A stretch of 64,000 nucleotides of DNA from Bog-756 sp963769905. Its GTDB lineage: Bacteria; Actinomycetota; Acidimicrobiia; Acidimicrobiales; RAAP-2. The stretch lies in contig CAVYNG010000002.1 in the NCBI GenBank assembly GCA_963769905.1, positions 682,001 through 746,000 on the forward strand, read 5' to 3'. Made by a program: the position numbers and the translations under genes. Shown in pieces: positions 1-7,971 of the stretch (the stretch's first letter is position 1; every line of letters starts with the position of its first letter). The notes below the pieces were generated by a model. The model was not told the DNA's origin and did not search any database. It saw only the letters and a list, made by a program, of their open reading frames with translations.

Positions 1-816
1 CGAGACGTCAGGGACGAAGGACGACTCGAACCCAGAGATGGATGTGGGCTTCGACCAGTCCTTGCCGTCGAACGTCGAGTAGTCGCTCGGTCCGACCGAC
101 ATGCAGAACGACGACGCCGGACATGACACCGAGGTCGCCCCTCGCATCGCGGGGCCCCGAGTGCGCGACCACGTCGTGCCGTCGTAGATCAACGCGCTGC
201 CGTCGAGGTCGATCGCGACGCAGAACCTCGACGTGGGGCACGAGACGTCGAAGAGCCGGTCGGAGACCGCCGCCGATGAAGCTTGGCTTCTGCCCGGTGA
301 GGAGGGGATCACGCTGGTCGACCAGGACGTGCCGTCGAAGGTGCCGACGGTGTTCGGGCCGCCCTGGGTGCCGCTGTCGCCGACAGCGGCACAGAAGTGG
401 ATGGTGGGACAGGAGATCCGGTAGGTGCCGGCCGGGCCGACTGTCAGCGCGGGCGACCACGACTGGCCGTCGTAGGCGGACGACGTTCCTCCGGCCGAGA
501 TGGCGACACACTGGGTGGACGTCGGACAGGACACCGAGGTAAGCGTCCCGCCGGCGTGCACCGGCTGTGGATTCGACCACTTCGTCCCCTGCCAGTAGAG
601 GGCGGAGCCGCTCTCGTCCACAGCGGCGCAGAAGCGGTCCGTCGGGCAGGAGACGCCGTACACCGAGGCGTCATCGGACGTCGCAGCAGGCTCGACTTGC
701 GCTGGCATGTTCCACGCCGTCGTCGACGGGGCTGAACCTGAAGGAGCCGGTGGCGAACACGCGGCCGTTGCGGCGGTCAGCGCCACGAGTCCGACACTCA
801 TCGCTCTCCGCGCCAC
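1..816 (-). CDS. Lipoprotein with SCPT/FC repeats (3' end outside window)
   Basis: The reading frame is open from a GTG at 816 to the window edge (about 272 codons visible, C-terminus missing). The N-terminus VARRAMSVGLVALTAATAAC is a short lipoprotein signal ending in a lipobox-like AAC, followed by a Ser/Pro/Thr stretch. The rest is a repeat of roughly 40-50 residues, each with SCPT (or SCPA) about 4 residues before FC and then a hydrophobic AV or AI, as in SCPTDRFCAAVDESG and SCPTSRFCVAID. Such repeats suggest a beta-propeller-like extracellular module. No catalytic motif is visible and the function is unknown. An internal ATG at 801 is an alternative start. Confidence 0.7.
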   Translation of the reverse strand, partial: MARRAMSVGLVALTAATAACSPPAPSGSAPSTTAWNMPAQVEPAATSDDASVYGVSCPTDRFCAAVDESGSALYWQGTKWSNPQPVHAGGTLTSVSCPTSTQCVAISAGGTSSAYDGQSWSPALTVGPAGTYRISCPTIHFCAAVGDSGTQGGPNTVGTFDGTSWSTSVIPSSPGRSQASSAAVSDRLFDVSCPTSRFCVAIDLDGSALIYDGTTWSRTRGPAMRGATSVSCPASSFCMSVGPSDYSTFDGKDWSKPTSISGFESSFVPDVS

Positions 817-936
817 GGCGATCAGTATGGCCGACGGGTTTGCGGCGCACGGTGGTCTGCATTCGGGTCAGAGTCACGGCGAGGATGGGGAATCTCGGCT
901 CAAGCGAGGGCGCTGGACGGTCGATGGTCCTCTTCG

Positions 937-1194
937 ATGGGTCCTCTCCTCCCCACCTTTCACGTGGCGGCGACCGTGTACTACGGCTTTGGCGACCTCA
1001 CGCTGGGCGTGGTCCTGATCGTGCTGGCCATGGTGCACTACCGGGTCGCTCCCTGGTTGGAAGAAGCGGTTCAAAGTGCATGGTTCCCGAACAGAGAGGC
1101 CGAGGGCCGACGGATTCGAACTGTCGCTCAGCCGATGGTGCTCGCTGGATTCGGCGGGCTGTGCCTGCTCGCCGGCACGCTGCACCTCATATGA
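937..1194 (+). CDS. Small membrane protein, unknown function
   Basis: An 85-residue protein with two hydrophobic segments (about residues 13-33 and 65-84) joined by a charged middle loop containing WLEEAVQSAWFPNREAE. The first segment begins soon after the N-terminus and the protein ends four residues after LLAGTLHLI, so it looks like a two-TM hairpin. I do not recognise the family. It stands alone between a leftward lipoprotein gene and a convergent lipoprotein gene. The hydrophobic pattern makes it more credible than the overlapping reading frames. Confidence 0.5.
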   Translation: MGPLLPTFHVAATVYYGFGDLTLGVVLIVLAMVHYRVAPWLEEAVQSAWFPNREAEGRRIRTVAQPMVLAGFGGLCLLAGTLHLI

Positions 1195-1240
1195 CGGTTT
1201 CGCCACACGGTGAGCACGGACGGGGTCATACCTGTGACCA

Positions 1241-1726
1241 CTACCTGCAGCCGTCAGCATTGGTCTGGCCTCCGAAATTGTCGCCGTCGGCATCGCCACC
1301 CCCGCCCTGGGGAATGCAAATGGGCGTGGTTGTCGTCGGCGGGGGAGGAGGAGGCTGCGTCGTCGGCGGTGGGGGCTGCGTGGTCGCGGCTGGCGGTGGA
1401 GACGCGGGGACCTGAGGCGGCGAGGCCGCGGGGGTGGGATTGGTGGCGATGGCCGGAGTCGGCGCAGCAGCGGAGGAAGGCGGCCGGGTACTTCTCGGGG
1501 GGGAGGTGGACGCGGGTGACGTTCCGTTGCGCTCGCCCGTACCGGCCGGTTGCGTGCTCGAGGGCGGGGCCGTGGTTGTGGACGACCTGCTGGTCGTCGA
1601 ACCCGAATTGGCCGCGCCGTGCCGGGTCGACGCCGGCTTGCTCGTGAGAGTGGCGGAGGCCGTCGTCCCGCACGCGGCTGACAGCGCGGAGACGACTCCG
1701 AGCAACCAGAACACCCTCGTTGGCAT
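1241..1726 (-). CDS. Pro/Thr-rich lipoprotein
   Basis: A 161-residue predicted lipoprotein. MPTRVFWLLGVVSALSAACG is a signal peptide with lipobox SAAC (Cys19). The mature part is almost wholly low-complexity Ser/Thr/Pro/Ala linker, ending in a short C-terminal cap with DADGDNFGGQ and a final Cys, which resembles an EF-hand-like calcium loop. The start at 1726 is preferred because AGGAAGGAG lies 6 bases upstream; an ATG six bases further upstream (1732) abuts that site directly. It probably acts as an envelope spacer or anchor. No enzymatic domain is visible. Confidence 0.6.
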   Translation of the reverse strand: MPTRVFWLLGVVSALSAACGTTASATLTSKPASTRHGAANSGSTTSRSSTTTAPPSSTQPAGTGERNGTSPASTSPPRSTRPPSSAAAPTPAIATNPTPAASPPQVPASPPPAATTQPPPPTTQPPPPPPTTTTPICIPQGGGGDADGDNFGGQTNADGCR

Positions 1727-1993
1727 CCGCATCTCCTTCCTCTGTCCTTCGCGAGACAAGCCCTTTCCTCGGACAGCTCTGACGTCCCCCGGTGATACGA
1801 ATCGAGCCGCCAGAGCGTTCACGGATCTTTGAGGCAGCGCGCGGGGCCGCGGTCGGCGTGAGTTACCTCCGACGAGCCGGTCGTCGGGCAATTCCGCCTT
1901 CTCCCCTCGCGTCGGCGCCTGGGACGGGCACTCCGTGCTCCGGTTCTTTGCGCCTGCTCGGCGACCCCGCACCTCCGGCGCTACGGTGGTGGC

Positions 1994-3166
1994 GTGGGGA
2001 AGAAGGCCTGGCCGCTGATCGCCGCCGCGCTGGTGATGCTCGTCGGGACGCTGGTCTTCAGCGTGTCGAACTTCGGCGCTTCGAGTGCGCAGGCCAGCGC
2101 GCCCACGGTCAACAAGATCGTCCTGCAGGCAGCCAAGCCCTACAAACCGCGAGCGCCCGCGGGCGGAACCGACGATTACCACTGCATCCTGCTGAACCCC
2201 CATCTCGAGAAGAACGCCTTCATCACGTCGGTCGACTTCCAGGCGAACAGCCCCGAGGTGCACCACGAGATCACCTACGAGGTGCCTCCGAACCTCGCGG
2301 CGGAAGCCCAGTCGCAGAACAACGGGGGGAAGGGGTGGACCTGCTTCGGCGAGTCGGGACTCTCCGGGAAGGGTGCGGAGAGCTTGAACGGCGGGACCCC
2401 GTGGCTTACGGCCTGGGGACCCGGTCACAACGTGTCGAATGAGCCGACCGGCACCGGCGCGCCGATGCCGAAGGGCAGCCTGGTCATCGTCCAGGAGCAC
2501 TACAACCTGTTGGTCGGGGACAAGCCGGTCCGCTCGAAGCTCACCATCTCCACGGTCCCGGCCACGACACCGCTCCGTCCCCTCCGTCTTCAGCTGGCCG
2601 CTGCGCCGCCCGACGTGCCGTGCCCTCCGGCCGCTTCGAGCCCGATGTGCAATCGCTCGGCCGAGCTGGCGAGCGTGGGACAGCGCTTCGGCAGCGATCA
2701 GGTCGGACTGGTCGACGCGCTCGAGACGTTCTGCGGACACAATCCTGCGGCTCCCCCGGCCGGCGACGCCACCAGCTGTACCTGGCCCATCTTCGGAAAA
2801 GGCAACATCGTGGAGCTCGCGGCACACATGCACCTGCTCGGCGTCAGCATGAAGTTCGTGCTCGATCCGAACACCCCGAAGCAGAGAACCCTGCTGGACG
2901 TCTCCAACTACGATTTCCACTACCAGCGCGGTTACGTGCTCTCGAAGCCCGTCCCCGTGGGCCCCGGCGACAGCCTCGGCATCACCTGCACCTACGACCC
3001 CACTCGCGAGCAGGAGCTCCCGATCCTGAGGAAGGTCCCGCCGCACTTCGTCACCTGGGGCGATGGATCGACCGACGAGATGTGCCTCGGCCTGATGTTC
3101 ATGACGCCACCGACGACGGAAGCTGAGTCGACCGCACTCGCACACGCCTTCCCTCCGAGCGTCTGA
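1994..3166 (+). CDS. Secreted copper type II monooxygenase-like protein (PHM/DBH fold), copy 1
   Basis: A 390-residue protein with an N-terminal TM/signal segment (residues 6-26) and a two-domain peptidylglycine alpha-hydroxylating monooxygenase-like core. The family's copper ligands appear in order: His90-His91 (EVHHEITY) and His169 (QEHYNLL) for the first copper, then His278 and His280 (AHMHLLG) and Met363 (DEMCLG) for the second. This suggests an exported ascorbate-dependent copper hydroxylase; the substrate is unknown. GTG start. A close paralog is encoded on the other strand at 6841-7971, with a CsoR/permease pair in between, which links the region to copper. The family assignment rests on the ligand pattern. 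Confidence 0.75.
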   Translation: MGKKAWPLIAAALVMLVGTLVFSVSNFGASSAQASAPTVNKIVLQAAKPYKPRAPAGGTDDYHCILLNPHLEKNAFITSVDFQANSPEVHHEITYEVPPNLAAEAQSQNNGGKGWTCFGESGLSGKGAESLNGGTPWLTAWGPGHNVSNEPTGTGAPMPKGSLVIVQEHYNLLVGDKPVRSKLTISTVPATTPLRPLRLQLAAAPPDVPCPPAASSPMCNRSAELASVGQRFGSDQVGLVDALETFCGHNPAAPPAGDATSCTWPIFGKGNIVELAAHMHLLGVSMKFVLDPNTPKQRTLLDVSNYDFHYQRGYVLSKPVPVGPGDSLGITCTYDPTREQELPILRKVPPHFVTWGDGSTDEMCLGLMFMTPPTTEAESTALAHAFPPSV

Positions 3167-3354
3167 TCGCCGCCGGCGACCCGACCCGACCCTCTCCGAT
3201 TCGGGCGATCGACGATCTCTGTCGCGAGGCGGCGGAATGCGTAGCGGTGCGACGGACGTTCTGCATCAAAGCCGCTCTGTTCCAGAGCCACTAGGTTGCA
3301 GCGCCCTTCCAGGGCACATGCACTCGGTCTCCCAGGTGGAGAGCTCGGCCAGCG

Positions 3355-3795
3355 CTAACGGAGCCCGTTCAGGCGGAGCTGTCTCCTCATCTGAACCGAG
3401 ACCCGGTCACCCGAGACGAGCACGCCCGACCAGAACCGCTGGTACAGATCGGCGTCGAAGACTGCGAGGAGCGAGGTCATCCGTGTCGCGATGTAGCGCC
3501 ATTGGCTGAGTTCGGCGAGTGAGGGCACGTAGGTCCGGGAGAGCCGGTCGCGGTGGGCGAGTGCGTGCATGCCTTTGACGTACACCCTTCCGACCGCCCA
3601 GAACCGCGAGACCTCGTCCGACGACATGTTGAGCTCACGGGCGATGGGCGCATCGTCGCCACCGAGACGGATCATGTCCCGAATGTGGCCGACGAGTGGC
3701 ACCAGCAGATCGGCATCAGCGGCATAGTGGGCCGCGCGCTTGCCCGTCCAACGAGGGGCTTGAGGGTAGGCACAATCGCTGACTGGACAGGTCAC
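3355..3795 (-). CDS. Unknown protein with N-terminal Cys pair
   Basis: A 146-residue reading frame from a GTG at 3795. The N-terminus has a Cys pair in VTCPVSDCAY followed by histidines, which could bind metal. The remainder is predicted helical, with PIARELNMSSDEVSRFW resembling a helix-turn-helix or recognition helix, then a Trp/Tyr-rich C-terminus. I do not recognise the family. The start is uncertain: no strong ribosome site is seen, and an ATG at 3675 would give 106 residues without the Cys pair. It is divergent from the SpoIIAA-like gene at 3919. Confidence 0.5.
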   Translation of the reverse strand: MTCPVSDCAYPQAPRWTGKRAAHYAADADLLVPLVGHIRDMIRLGGDDAPIARELNMSSDEVSRFWAVGRVYVKGMHALAHRDRLSRTYVPSLAELSQWRYIATRMTSLLAVFDADLYQRFWSGVLVSGDRVSVQMRRQLRLNGLR

Positions 3796-3918
3796 GAATC
3801 GATCATCGGCCGATGTCGGGACGTCCTTGAGTGGATCTCGGCGAGCCGCACGCCCGCCGGGCTCGTAGTCTGGTCCTGCCCGGATCGGAGGCGGACACCT
3901 CACGGAGAGGAGGCGGCG

Positions 3919-4275
3919 TTGATCAAGGAACTCGACGGGTTGCCGGCGGGGGTGATCGGCTTCGAGGCGAGCGGCAAACTGCACGCCGAGGACTATCGAG
4001 ACGTCGTGCTGCCCGCGCTGGAACGCGCGGCTTCCGGCGGCGAGGTCCGGTTCCTCATCGTCATCGAGGACTTCGACGGCCTGTCGGGGGGTGCCCTGTG
4101 GCAGGACTTGAAGATGGGATTCGAACACCTACGCGCCTGGAAGCGAATCGCGCTGGTGACCGACATCCACTGGATGTCGCATATGACCGACCTATTCGGT
4201 TGGATGACCCCCGGTCAGACCAAGACCTTCCCGACCGTCGAGCGGGACGCGGCCGTCGCCTGGGTGGCAGGCTGA
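3919..4275 (+). CDS. SpoIIAA-like STAS-fold protein
   Basis: A 118-residue protein matching the SpoIIAA-like family (PF11964). It has the alternating strand/helix pattern IGFEASGKLHAEDYRDV, then VRFLIVIEDFDG, WKRIALVTDIHWM and a C-terminal AVAWVAG. A TTG start at 3919 is chosen because AGGAGG sits 5 bases upstream and conserved sequence begins there; upstream in-frame sequence overlaps the opposite-strand gene and looks non-coding. Members are small cytosolic proteins, possibly lipid- or partner-binding, with poorly defined roles. Its 3' end overlaps the convergent permease gene by 84 bases. Confidence 0.8.
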   Translation: MIKELDGLPAGVIGFEASGKLHAEDYRDVVLPALERAASGGEVRFLIVIEDFDGLSGGALWQDLKMGFEHLRAWKRIALVTDIHWMSHMTDLFGWMTPGQTKTFPTVERDAAVAWVAG

Positions 4276-5478
4276 CCAACTGTCGTCGACTCCGGGTGGC
4301 TTTGTCCCCCCGAGCGGCGTGAGGGTCGATTCGGCCGGGGTGCCCTGTCCGCCGCCGAGCCGTTCACAGTTGCGATACGTCCAGTAGATGAGTGCGAAGA
4401 CTCCGAGAAAGAGGACGTTGAGCACCGTCGTGTAGTTCCACTCGAATTGTGTGGGCACGATCTGGGAAGGGCGCGTCGTCGGGACGAGGCCCACCGAGCG
4501 GAAGATGCCCTCGGTGACCAGGCCGGCGAGTGACATCACCAACCAGAAGATCGCCAACATCCTCACCATCAGCCTCCAGCCGTAGTAGCGGCGGTAGATG
4601 AGCAGGAGCGGGAACGCGATGAGGTCGGCGAAGATGAAGGAAATCACTCCTCCGAAGGAGATGCCCCCTTTCCACAGGGCAGCCGCAAGCGGAACGTTGC
4701 CCACCGAGCAGACGAAACTGATGATCGCGATGAAGGGTCCCACGACCACGTTCTCGAGCGTCGTCCAAATGCCATGTCCGTGCAGGAACAGCGCGTTCCA
4801 TACGTGTACGGGCACCAGGGTCGCGAGGAAGCCGGCGACCAGGTAGCCGATCACCAGTTCTCTCCGCACCATGGTCAAGTCGGCCATCGTGGAGGTGGCC
4901 GAATCCGCCCACCCTGCCTTGGATCGCAGACGTACCGGCCACGGCTGGTGTTGGAGGGTGGTGTTCTCCGGCGGACCGTGGACGTGGTCGTGCTCGCCTC
5001 CGCTCGACAGTCGAACCCGAGCCTGCTCGACCTGGCGACCGCGCAGCCAGAGGCTCGCGAACAGCGTGAACAGGACGATCATGATGATGCCGCCGACGAA
5101 CTCGCTGACGGCGAATTGCCAGCCGATGAGGACGATCAGCACGATGCCGAGCTCCACCACCAGGTTGGTCGACGCGAACATGAACACGTTGGTGGAGACG
5201 AAATCGGCCCCTTTCACGAAGAACGACTTCGACATCGCGGCTGCCGCATACGAGCAGGACGAGCTGACCATCCCGAGGAGCGACGCGCGCACTACCGCCG
5301 GGGGACGGTGATCGCCCAAGGAACGTTGCATCGCCTCGTGGCTCACGAACGCCTGGACTGCCCCGGACAACCCGAAGCCCAGCACCAGAGGCCAGAGCGT
5401 CTCCCAGAACATGAAGAACGCCGCCCGCAGGCTCCTCCCGACGTCTACCGCCCACGATGCCGTCGCAAGGACGGTCAC
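4192..5478 (-). CDS. Permease of the PF03773 (ArsP_1 / UPF0718) type, coupled to CsoR
   Basis: A 428-residue integral membrane protein with about eight to ten TM segments in two halves. Each half carries a family-type Cys motif: SSSCSYAAAAMSKSFF early and ISFVCSVGNVPLAAALW in the second half. A long cytosolic loop between the halves contains the His-rich EHDHVHG, suggesting metal handling. Family members export arsenicals or are uncharacterised. It overlaps the csoR gene upstream by 4 bases, so it should be co-translated and controlled by that copper-type sensor. This makes a metal (copper or thiol-reactive) efflux role plausible, by inference. The last about 50 residues are Gly/Pro-rich and overlap the SpoIIAA-like gene antisense. 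Confidence 0.75.
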   Translation of the reverse strand: MTVLATASWAVDVGRSLRAAFFMFWETLWPLVLGFGLSGAVQAFVSHEAMQRSLGDHRPPAVVRASLLGMVSSSCSYAAAAMSKSFFVKGADFVSTNVFMFASTNLVVELGIVLIVLIGWQFAVSEFVGGIIMIVLFTLFASLWLRGRQVEQARVRLSSGGEHDHVHGPPENTTLQHQPWPVRLRSKAGWADSATSTMADLTMVRRELVIGYLVAGFLATLVPVHVWNALFLHGHGIWTTLENVVVGPFIAIISFVCSVGNVPLAAALWKGGISFGGVISFIFADLIAFPLLLIYRRYYGWRLMVRMLAIFWLVMSLAGLVTEGIFRSVGLVPTTRPSQIVPTQFEWNYTTVLNVLFLGVFALIYWTYRNCERLGGGQGTPAESTLTPLGGTKPPGVDDSWSACHPGDGRVPLDGREGLGLTGGHPTE

Positions 5479-5777
5479 GAACGCACCAGTCGCGCGATCG
5501 CCTCGGATGCCTCGGCGATCTTCTGCCGGCCCTCCTCGTCACCGGTCTTCGCTGCGTCGACGACGCAGTGGTTGAGGTGATCCCCGAGGAGCTCGAGGGA
5601 GACCGCTTGGAGGGCTCTGGTCACCGCCGCGATCTGCTCGAGGACGTTGATGCAGTACCGGTCCTCGTCCACCATGCGCTGGAGGCCTCGGACCTGCCCT
5701 TCGATACGGCGGAGCCGCTGCTGGACGGCTTCTTTGTCGGCGGCGTAGCCGGAGGGAGTGCGTCGATCTCGTGCCAT
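5475..5777 (-). CDS. csoR: CsoR-family metal-sensing repressor
   Basis: A 100-residue all-helical protein of the CsoR/RcnR (DUF156) family. It has the typical RLRRIEGQVRGLQRMV helix and the Cu(I)-type ligand triad Cys42 (RYCINV), His67 and Cys71 (DHLNHC), which is the C-H-C pattern of copper sensors. Apo-CsoR binds a GC-rich palindrome and releases it on metal binding. Such a palindrome, TACCCCCCTGGGGTA, lies 11 bases upstream of the start (5788-5802). The gene overlaps the permease gene by 4 bases, so the pair is an autoregulated operon. RcnR- or persulfide-sensing paralogs cannot be fully excluded. Confidence 0.88.
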   Translation of the reverse strand: MARDRRTPSGYAADKEAVQQRLRRIEGQVRGLQRMVDEDRYCINVLEQIAAVTRALQAVSLELLGDHLNHCVVDAAKTGDEEGRQKIAEASEAIARLVRS

Positions 5778-5787
5778 GGAGGTATCT

Positions 5788-5802
5788 TACCCCCCTGGGG
5801 TA
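5788..5802. promoter_or_regulatory. CsoR operator palindrome
   Basis: TACCCCCCTGGGGTA is a GC-box inverted repeat (TACCCC / GGGGTA with a 3-base centre), of the kind bound by CsoR proteins. It lies between csoR (start 5777, leftward) and the GH114-like gene (start 5887, rightward), so it could in principle affect both. Its closeness to the csoR start suggests it overlaps the csoR promoter. Confidence 0.75.
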
Positions 5803-5886
5803 TCTTTCGGAACCCGCCCAAGGGACCTTTCGGTGTCACAGACGACGACGCGTCACCCCCCATTACGGGCAAGGAACCGGAGTACC

Positions 5887-6816
5887 GTGGCCGAGGTGGG
5901 AAGGCTGCGGCAGGCGCTGACGGGTCGGAGCGGACGCCGCCGGGTCGCCGCGCTCGGCGCATCTCTCGCCGCGTTGGCGCTGCCGGTCCTCTCGCTGCCG
6001 GCGGCATCGGCTGGTGCGTCCGGATGGTGGGCGCCTCCGCTCGGCAATCAGCCGTGGCAATGGGAGCTCAGCCATCCGCTGCGGCTCACCAACGCCCGCG
6101 ACATGGGAACCAACGACCGTTTGCTGAACGGTGCCCTCGCACCGGCTCCGGTGATCTACGACATCGACGGGATCATCAACCCTGCCTCGACGATCGCGTC
6201 GCTGCACGCAACGGGAAAGCACGTCGTCTGCTACATCGAGGTGGGCGCGGCCGGCAACTACTACTCCGCTGCGGACGAGGGGATCTCGACGACCTACTTC
6301 GCTCAGCTCCAGAGCGCGGGTGAGTTCGGGAGCCAGGTTCCCGGCTATCCCGAGTACTACCTCGACATCGAGTCGCCGACGACGCTTTCCATCATCGAGG
6401 CGATGATCCGGCAGCAATGCGCCGCCAAGGGTTTCGACGCCGTCGAAACGGACATCGACGAGGAGTACGACGACCCGAGCGGCTTCTCGCTGACCAAGGC
6501 CGACGAGGAGCAGTACATGACGACCCTCGCCACCTACATGCACTCCCTCGGGCTCGGGTGGTGGATCAAGAACCCCGACGACACCGGTGACACCTACGCG
6601 ACCGACATGGAGCCGCTGGCCGACGCGGTGCTCACCGAGCAGTGCAACCAGTTCAAGTCGTGCGGGCTGCTGTCGGCGTACGTCGGGCACAAGGCGGTCT
6701 TCAATGCGGAGTACCGGCTCAAGCCGCTCAAGTTCTGCGCGGCCGACGATGAGCTCGGGTTCAACGGTGCGAAGTTCAACCTCGGGCTGACCGGCGTCAG
6801 GAAGCCCTGCCGGTAG
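5887..6816 (+). CDS. Exported GH114-like (endo-alpha-1,4-polygalactosaminidase type) protein
   Basis: A 309-residue protein with a signal peptide (arginine-rich N-terminus, hydrophobic stretch ending ALPVLSLPAASAGA) and a TIM-barrel domain of the GH114/TM1410 type. Family motifs are VVCYIEVGAAGNYY, PEYYLDIE and the acidic strand DAVETDIDEEYDD, which holds the putative catalytic acids. It probably cleaves a galactosamine-containing surface or extracellular polysaccharide. GTG start at 5887 with a GGAG a few bases upstream. It is divergent from csoR and convergent with the second copper monooxygenase gene. The substrate is inferred from family only. Confidence 0.75.
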   Translation: MAEVGRLRQALTGRSGRRRVAALGASLAALALPVLSLPAASAGASGWWAPPLGNQPWQWELSHPLRLTNARDMGTNDRLLNGALAPAPVIYDIDGIINPASTIASLHATGKHVVCYIEVGAAGNYYSAADEGISTTYFAQLQSAGEFGSQVPGYPEYYLDIESPTTLSIIEAMIRQQCAAKGFDAVETDIDEEYDDPSGFSLTKADEEQYMTTLATYMHSLGLGWWIKNPDDTGDTYATDMEPLADAVLTEQCNQFKSCGLLSAYVGHKAVFNAEYRLKPLKFCAADDELGFNGAKFNLGLTGVRKPCR

Positions 6817-6840
6817 CGTCCTCGCGGGTTCCGCCCTGGC

Positions 6841-7971
6841 TCAGAGGGACGACTTTGGGTTCGGCAGCGAGGCGGAGGTCCACATCAGCCCGAGGCACAT
6901 CTCGTCCGAAGACCCGTCGCCCCAGGTCACGAAGTGCGGCGGCACGCTGCGAAGCGCGGGCAGCTCCTGGCCGAGCGTCGGATCGTAGGTGCAGGTGATC
7001 TGCACCGTATCGCCGGCCGATACCCGGACCGGCTTGATGTTGTACGCCCGTTGGTAATGGAAGTTGTAGTTCGGCACGTCGAGGATGGTCTTTGCTTGCG
7101 GCGTACCCGGATCGAGGACCATCTTGAAGCTCGCGCCGAGGAGATGCATGTGGGCCTGGGCGCGCACGACGTAACCGCTCTGACCGACGGGCCAGTTACA
7201 GGAGGTCGAGTCACCGGCCGGCGGGTTGTCCGGGTTCCGGCCACAGATGGTCTCGATGGTGTCGACGAAGCCGACCGCGCTCTGTCCGAAGCGCTGCCCG
7301 AGGTTGGCGAGCGACGCCGAGCGCTCGCACAGTGGTCCGCTCACCCCAGCCGCGCACGGAACGTCCGGTGGCGCGGGCATCAACTTGAGGTCCAGCGGCA
7401 GCAGCGGCGTGGACGCCGGAACCGTGTGGAGCACCATGGAGTTCTTCACCGGGTGATCACCGACCAGGAGGTTGTAGTGGACCTGGACGACGATCAGGCT
7501 GCCGGCGGGGAGGTAGATGCCGGTCCCTTGCGGGAGGTCGTCCTCCCCGTGGCCCGGCGCCCAGGCGCTGAGCCACGGCGTGTTCGAGATCTGGTCCAAT
7601 CCGGTGTTGGGGATGGGCGTCTCCCCGAAGCAGGACCAGCCCTGTCCGTTGACGTTGTCGGCCTCGGCTTGCGAGGCGATCGACGGGGGCACAAGGAACA
7701 AGATGGCGTGATGGTCCTCGGGGCTACCCGGGAAGAACTGACTCGAGATGATGTACGAGTTGGTGGTGACATGCGGATTGAGCAGCGTGCAGTGGTAGTC
7801 GTCGGTCGCGCCCGATGGCGGCTTCGGCGTGTACGGGACGGCTTGATCGAGGGTGATGTCGGTGACCGGCTGCGACGACGCCCGTGCGGTTGCGCCCCAG
7901 GCGATTGCGCCAAGGCCCGCGGCCAAAACCGCGAGGACGATCAGCAGCTTTCCCCCCCGTGGGACCCGCAC
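6841..7971 (-). CDS. Secreted copper type II monooxygenase-like protein (PHM/DBH fold), copy 2
   Basis: A 376-residue paralog of the protein at 1994-3166, sharing DDYHC, the HH pair (EDHHAILF), VQVHYNLLVGDHPV, AHMHLLGAS, FHYQRAYNIKPV and the C-terminal PPHFVTWGDGS-SDEMCLGLMW. All putative ligands of both copper sites are kept. A GTG start at 7971 puts a hydrophobic export segment (LLIVLAVLAAGLGAIAWG) right at the N-terminus; longer in-frame starts run into the tetR gene upstream and lack export features. Its start lies inside the 3' end of the frameshifted tetR gene, so the two probably formed an operon. Confidence 0.75.
   Translation of the reverse strand: MRVPRGGKLLIVLAVLAAGLGAIAWGATARASSQPVTDITLDQAVPYTPKPPSGATDDYHCTLLNPHVTTNSYIISSQFFPGSPEDHHAILFLVPPSIASQAEADNVNGQGWSCFGETPIPNTGLDQISNTPWLSAWAPGHGEDDLPQGTGIYLPAGSLIVVQVHYNLLVGDHPVKNSMVLHTVPASTPLLPLDLKLMPAPPDVPCAAGVSGPLCERSASLANLGQRFGQSAVGFVDTIETICGRNPDNPPAGDSTSCNWPVGQSGYVVRAQAHMHLLGASFKMVLDPGTPQAKTILDVPNYNFHYQRAYNIKPVRVSAGDTVQITCTYDPTLGQELPALRSVPPHFVTWGDGSSDEMCLGLMWTSASLPNPKSSL

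Noticed and set aside
3553..3918. A 122-residue N-terminal extension of the SpoIIAA-like protein
   Set aside because: It overlaps the opposite-strand gene, has no family similarity, and AGGAGG precedes the TTG at 3919.
4112..4135. GGGATTCGAACACC resembling an antisense tRNA T-arm
   Set aside because: No acceptor or anticodon stem can be formed around it and it lies within the SpoIIAA-like coding sequence.
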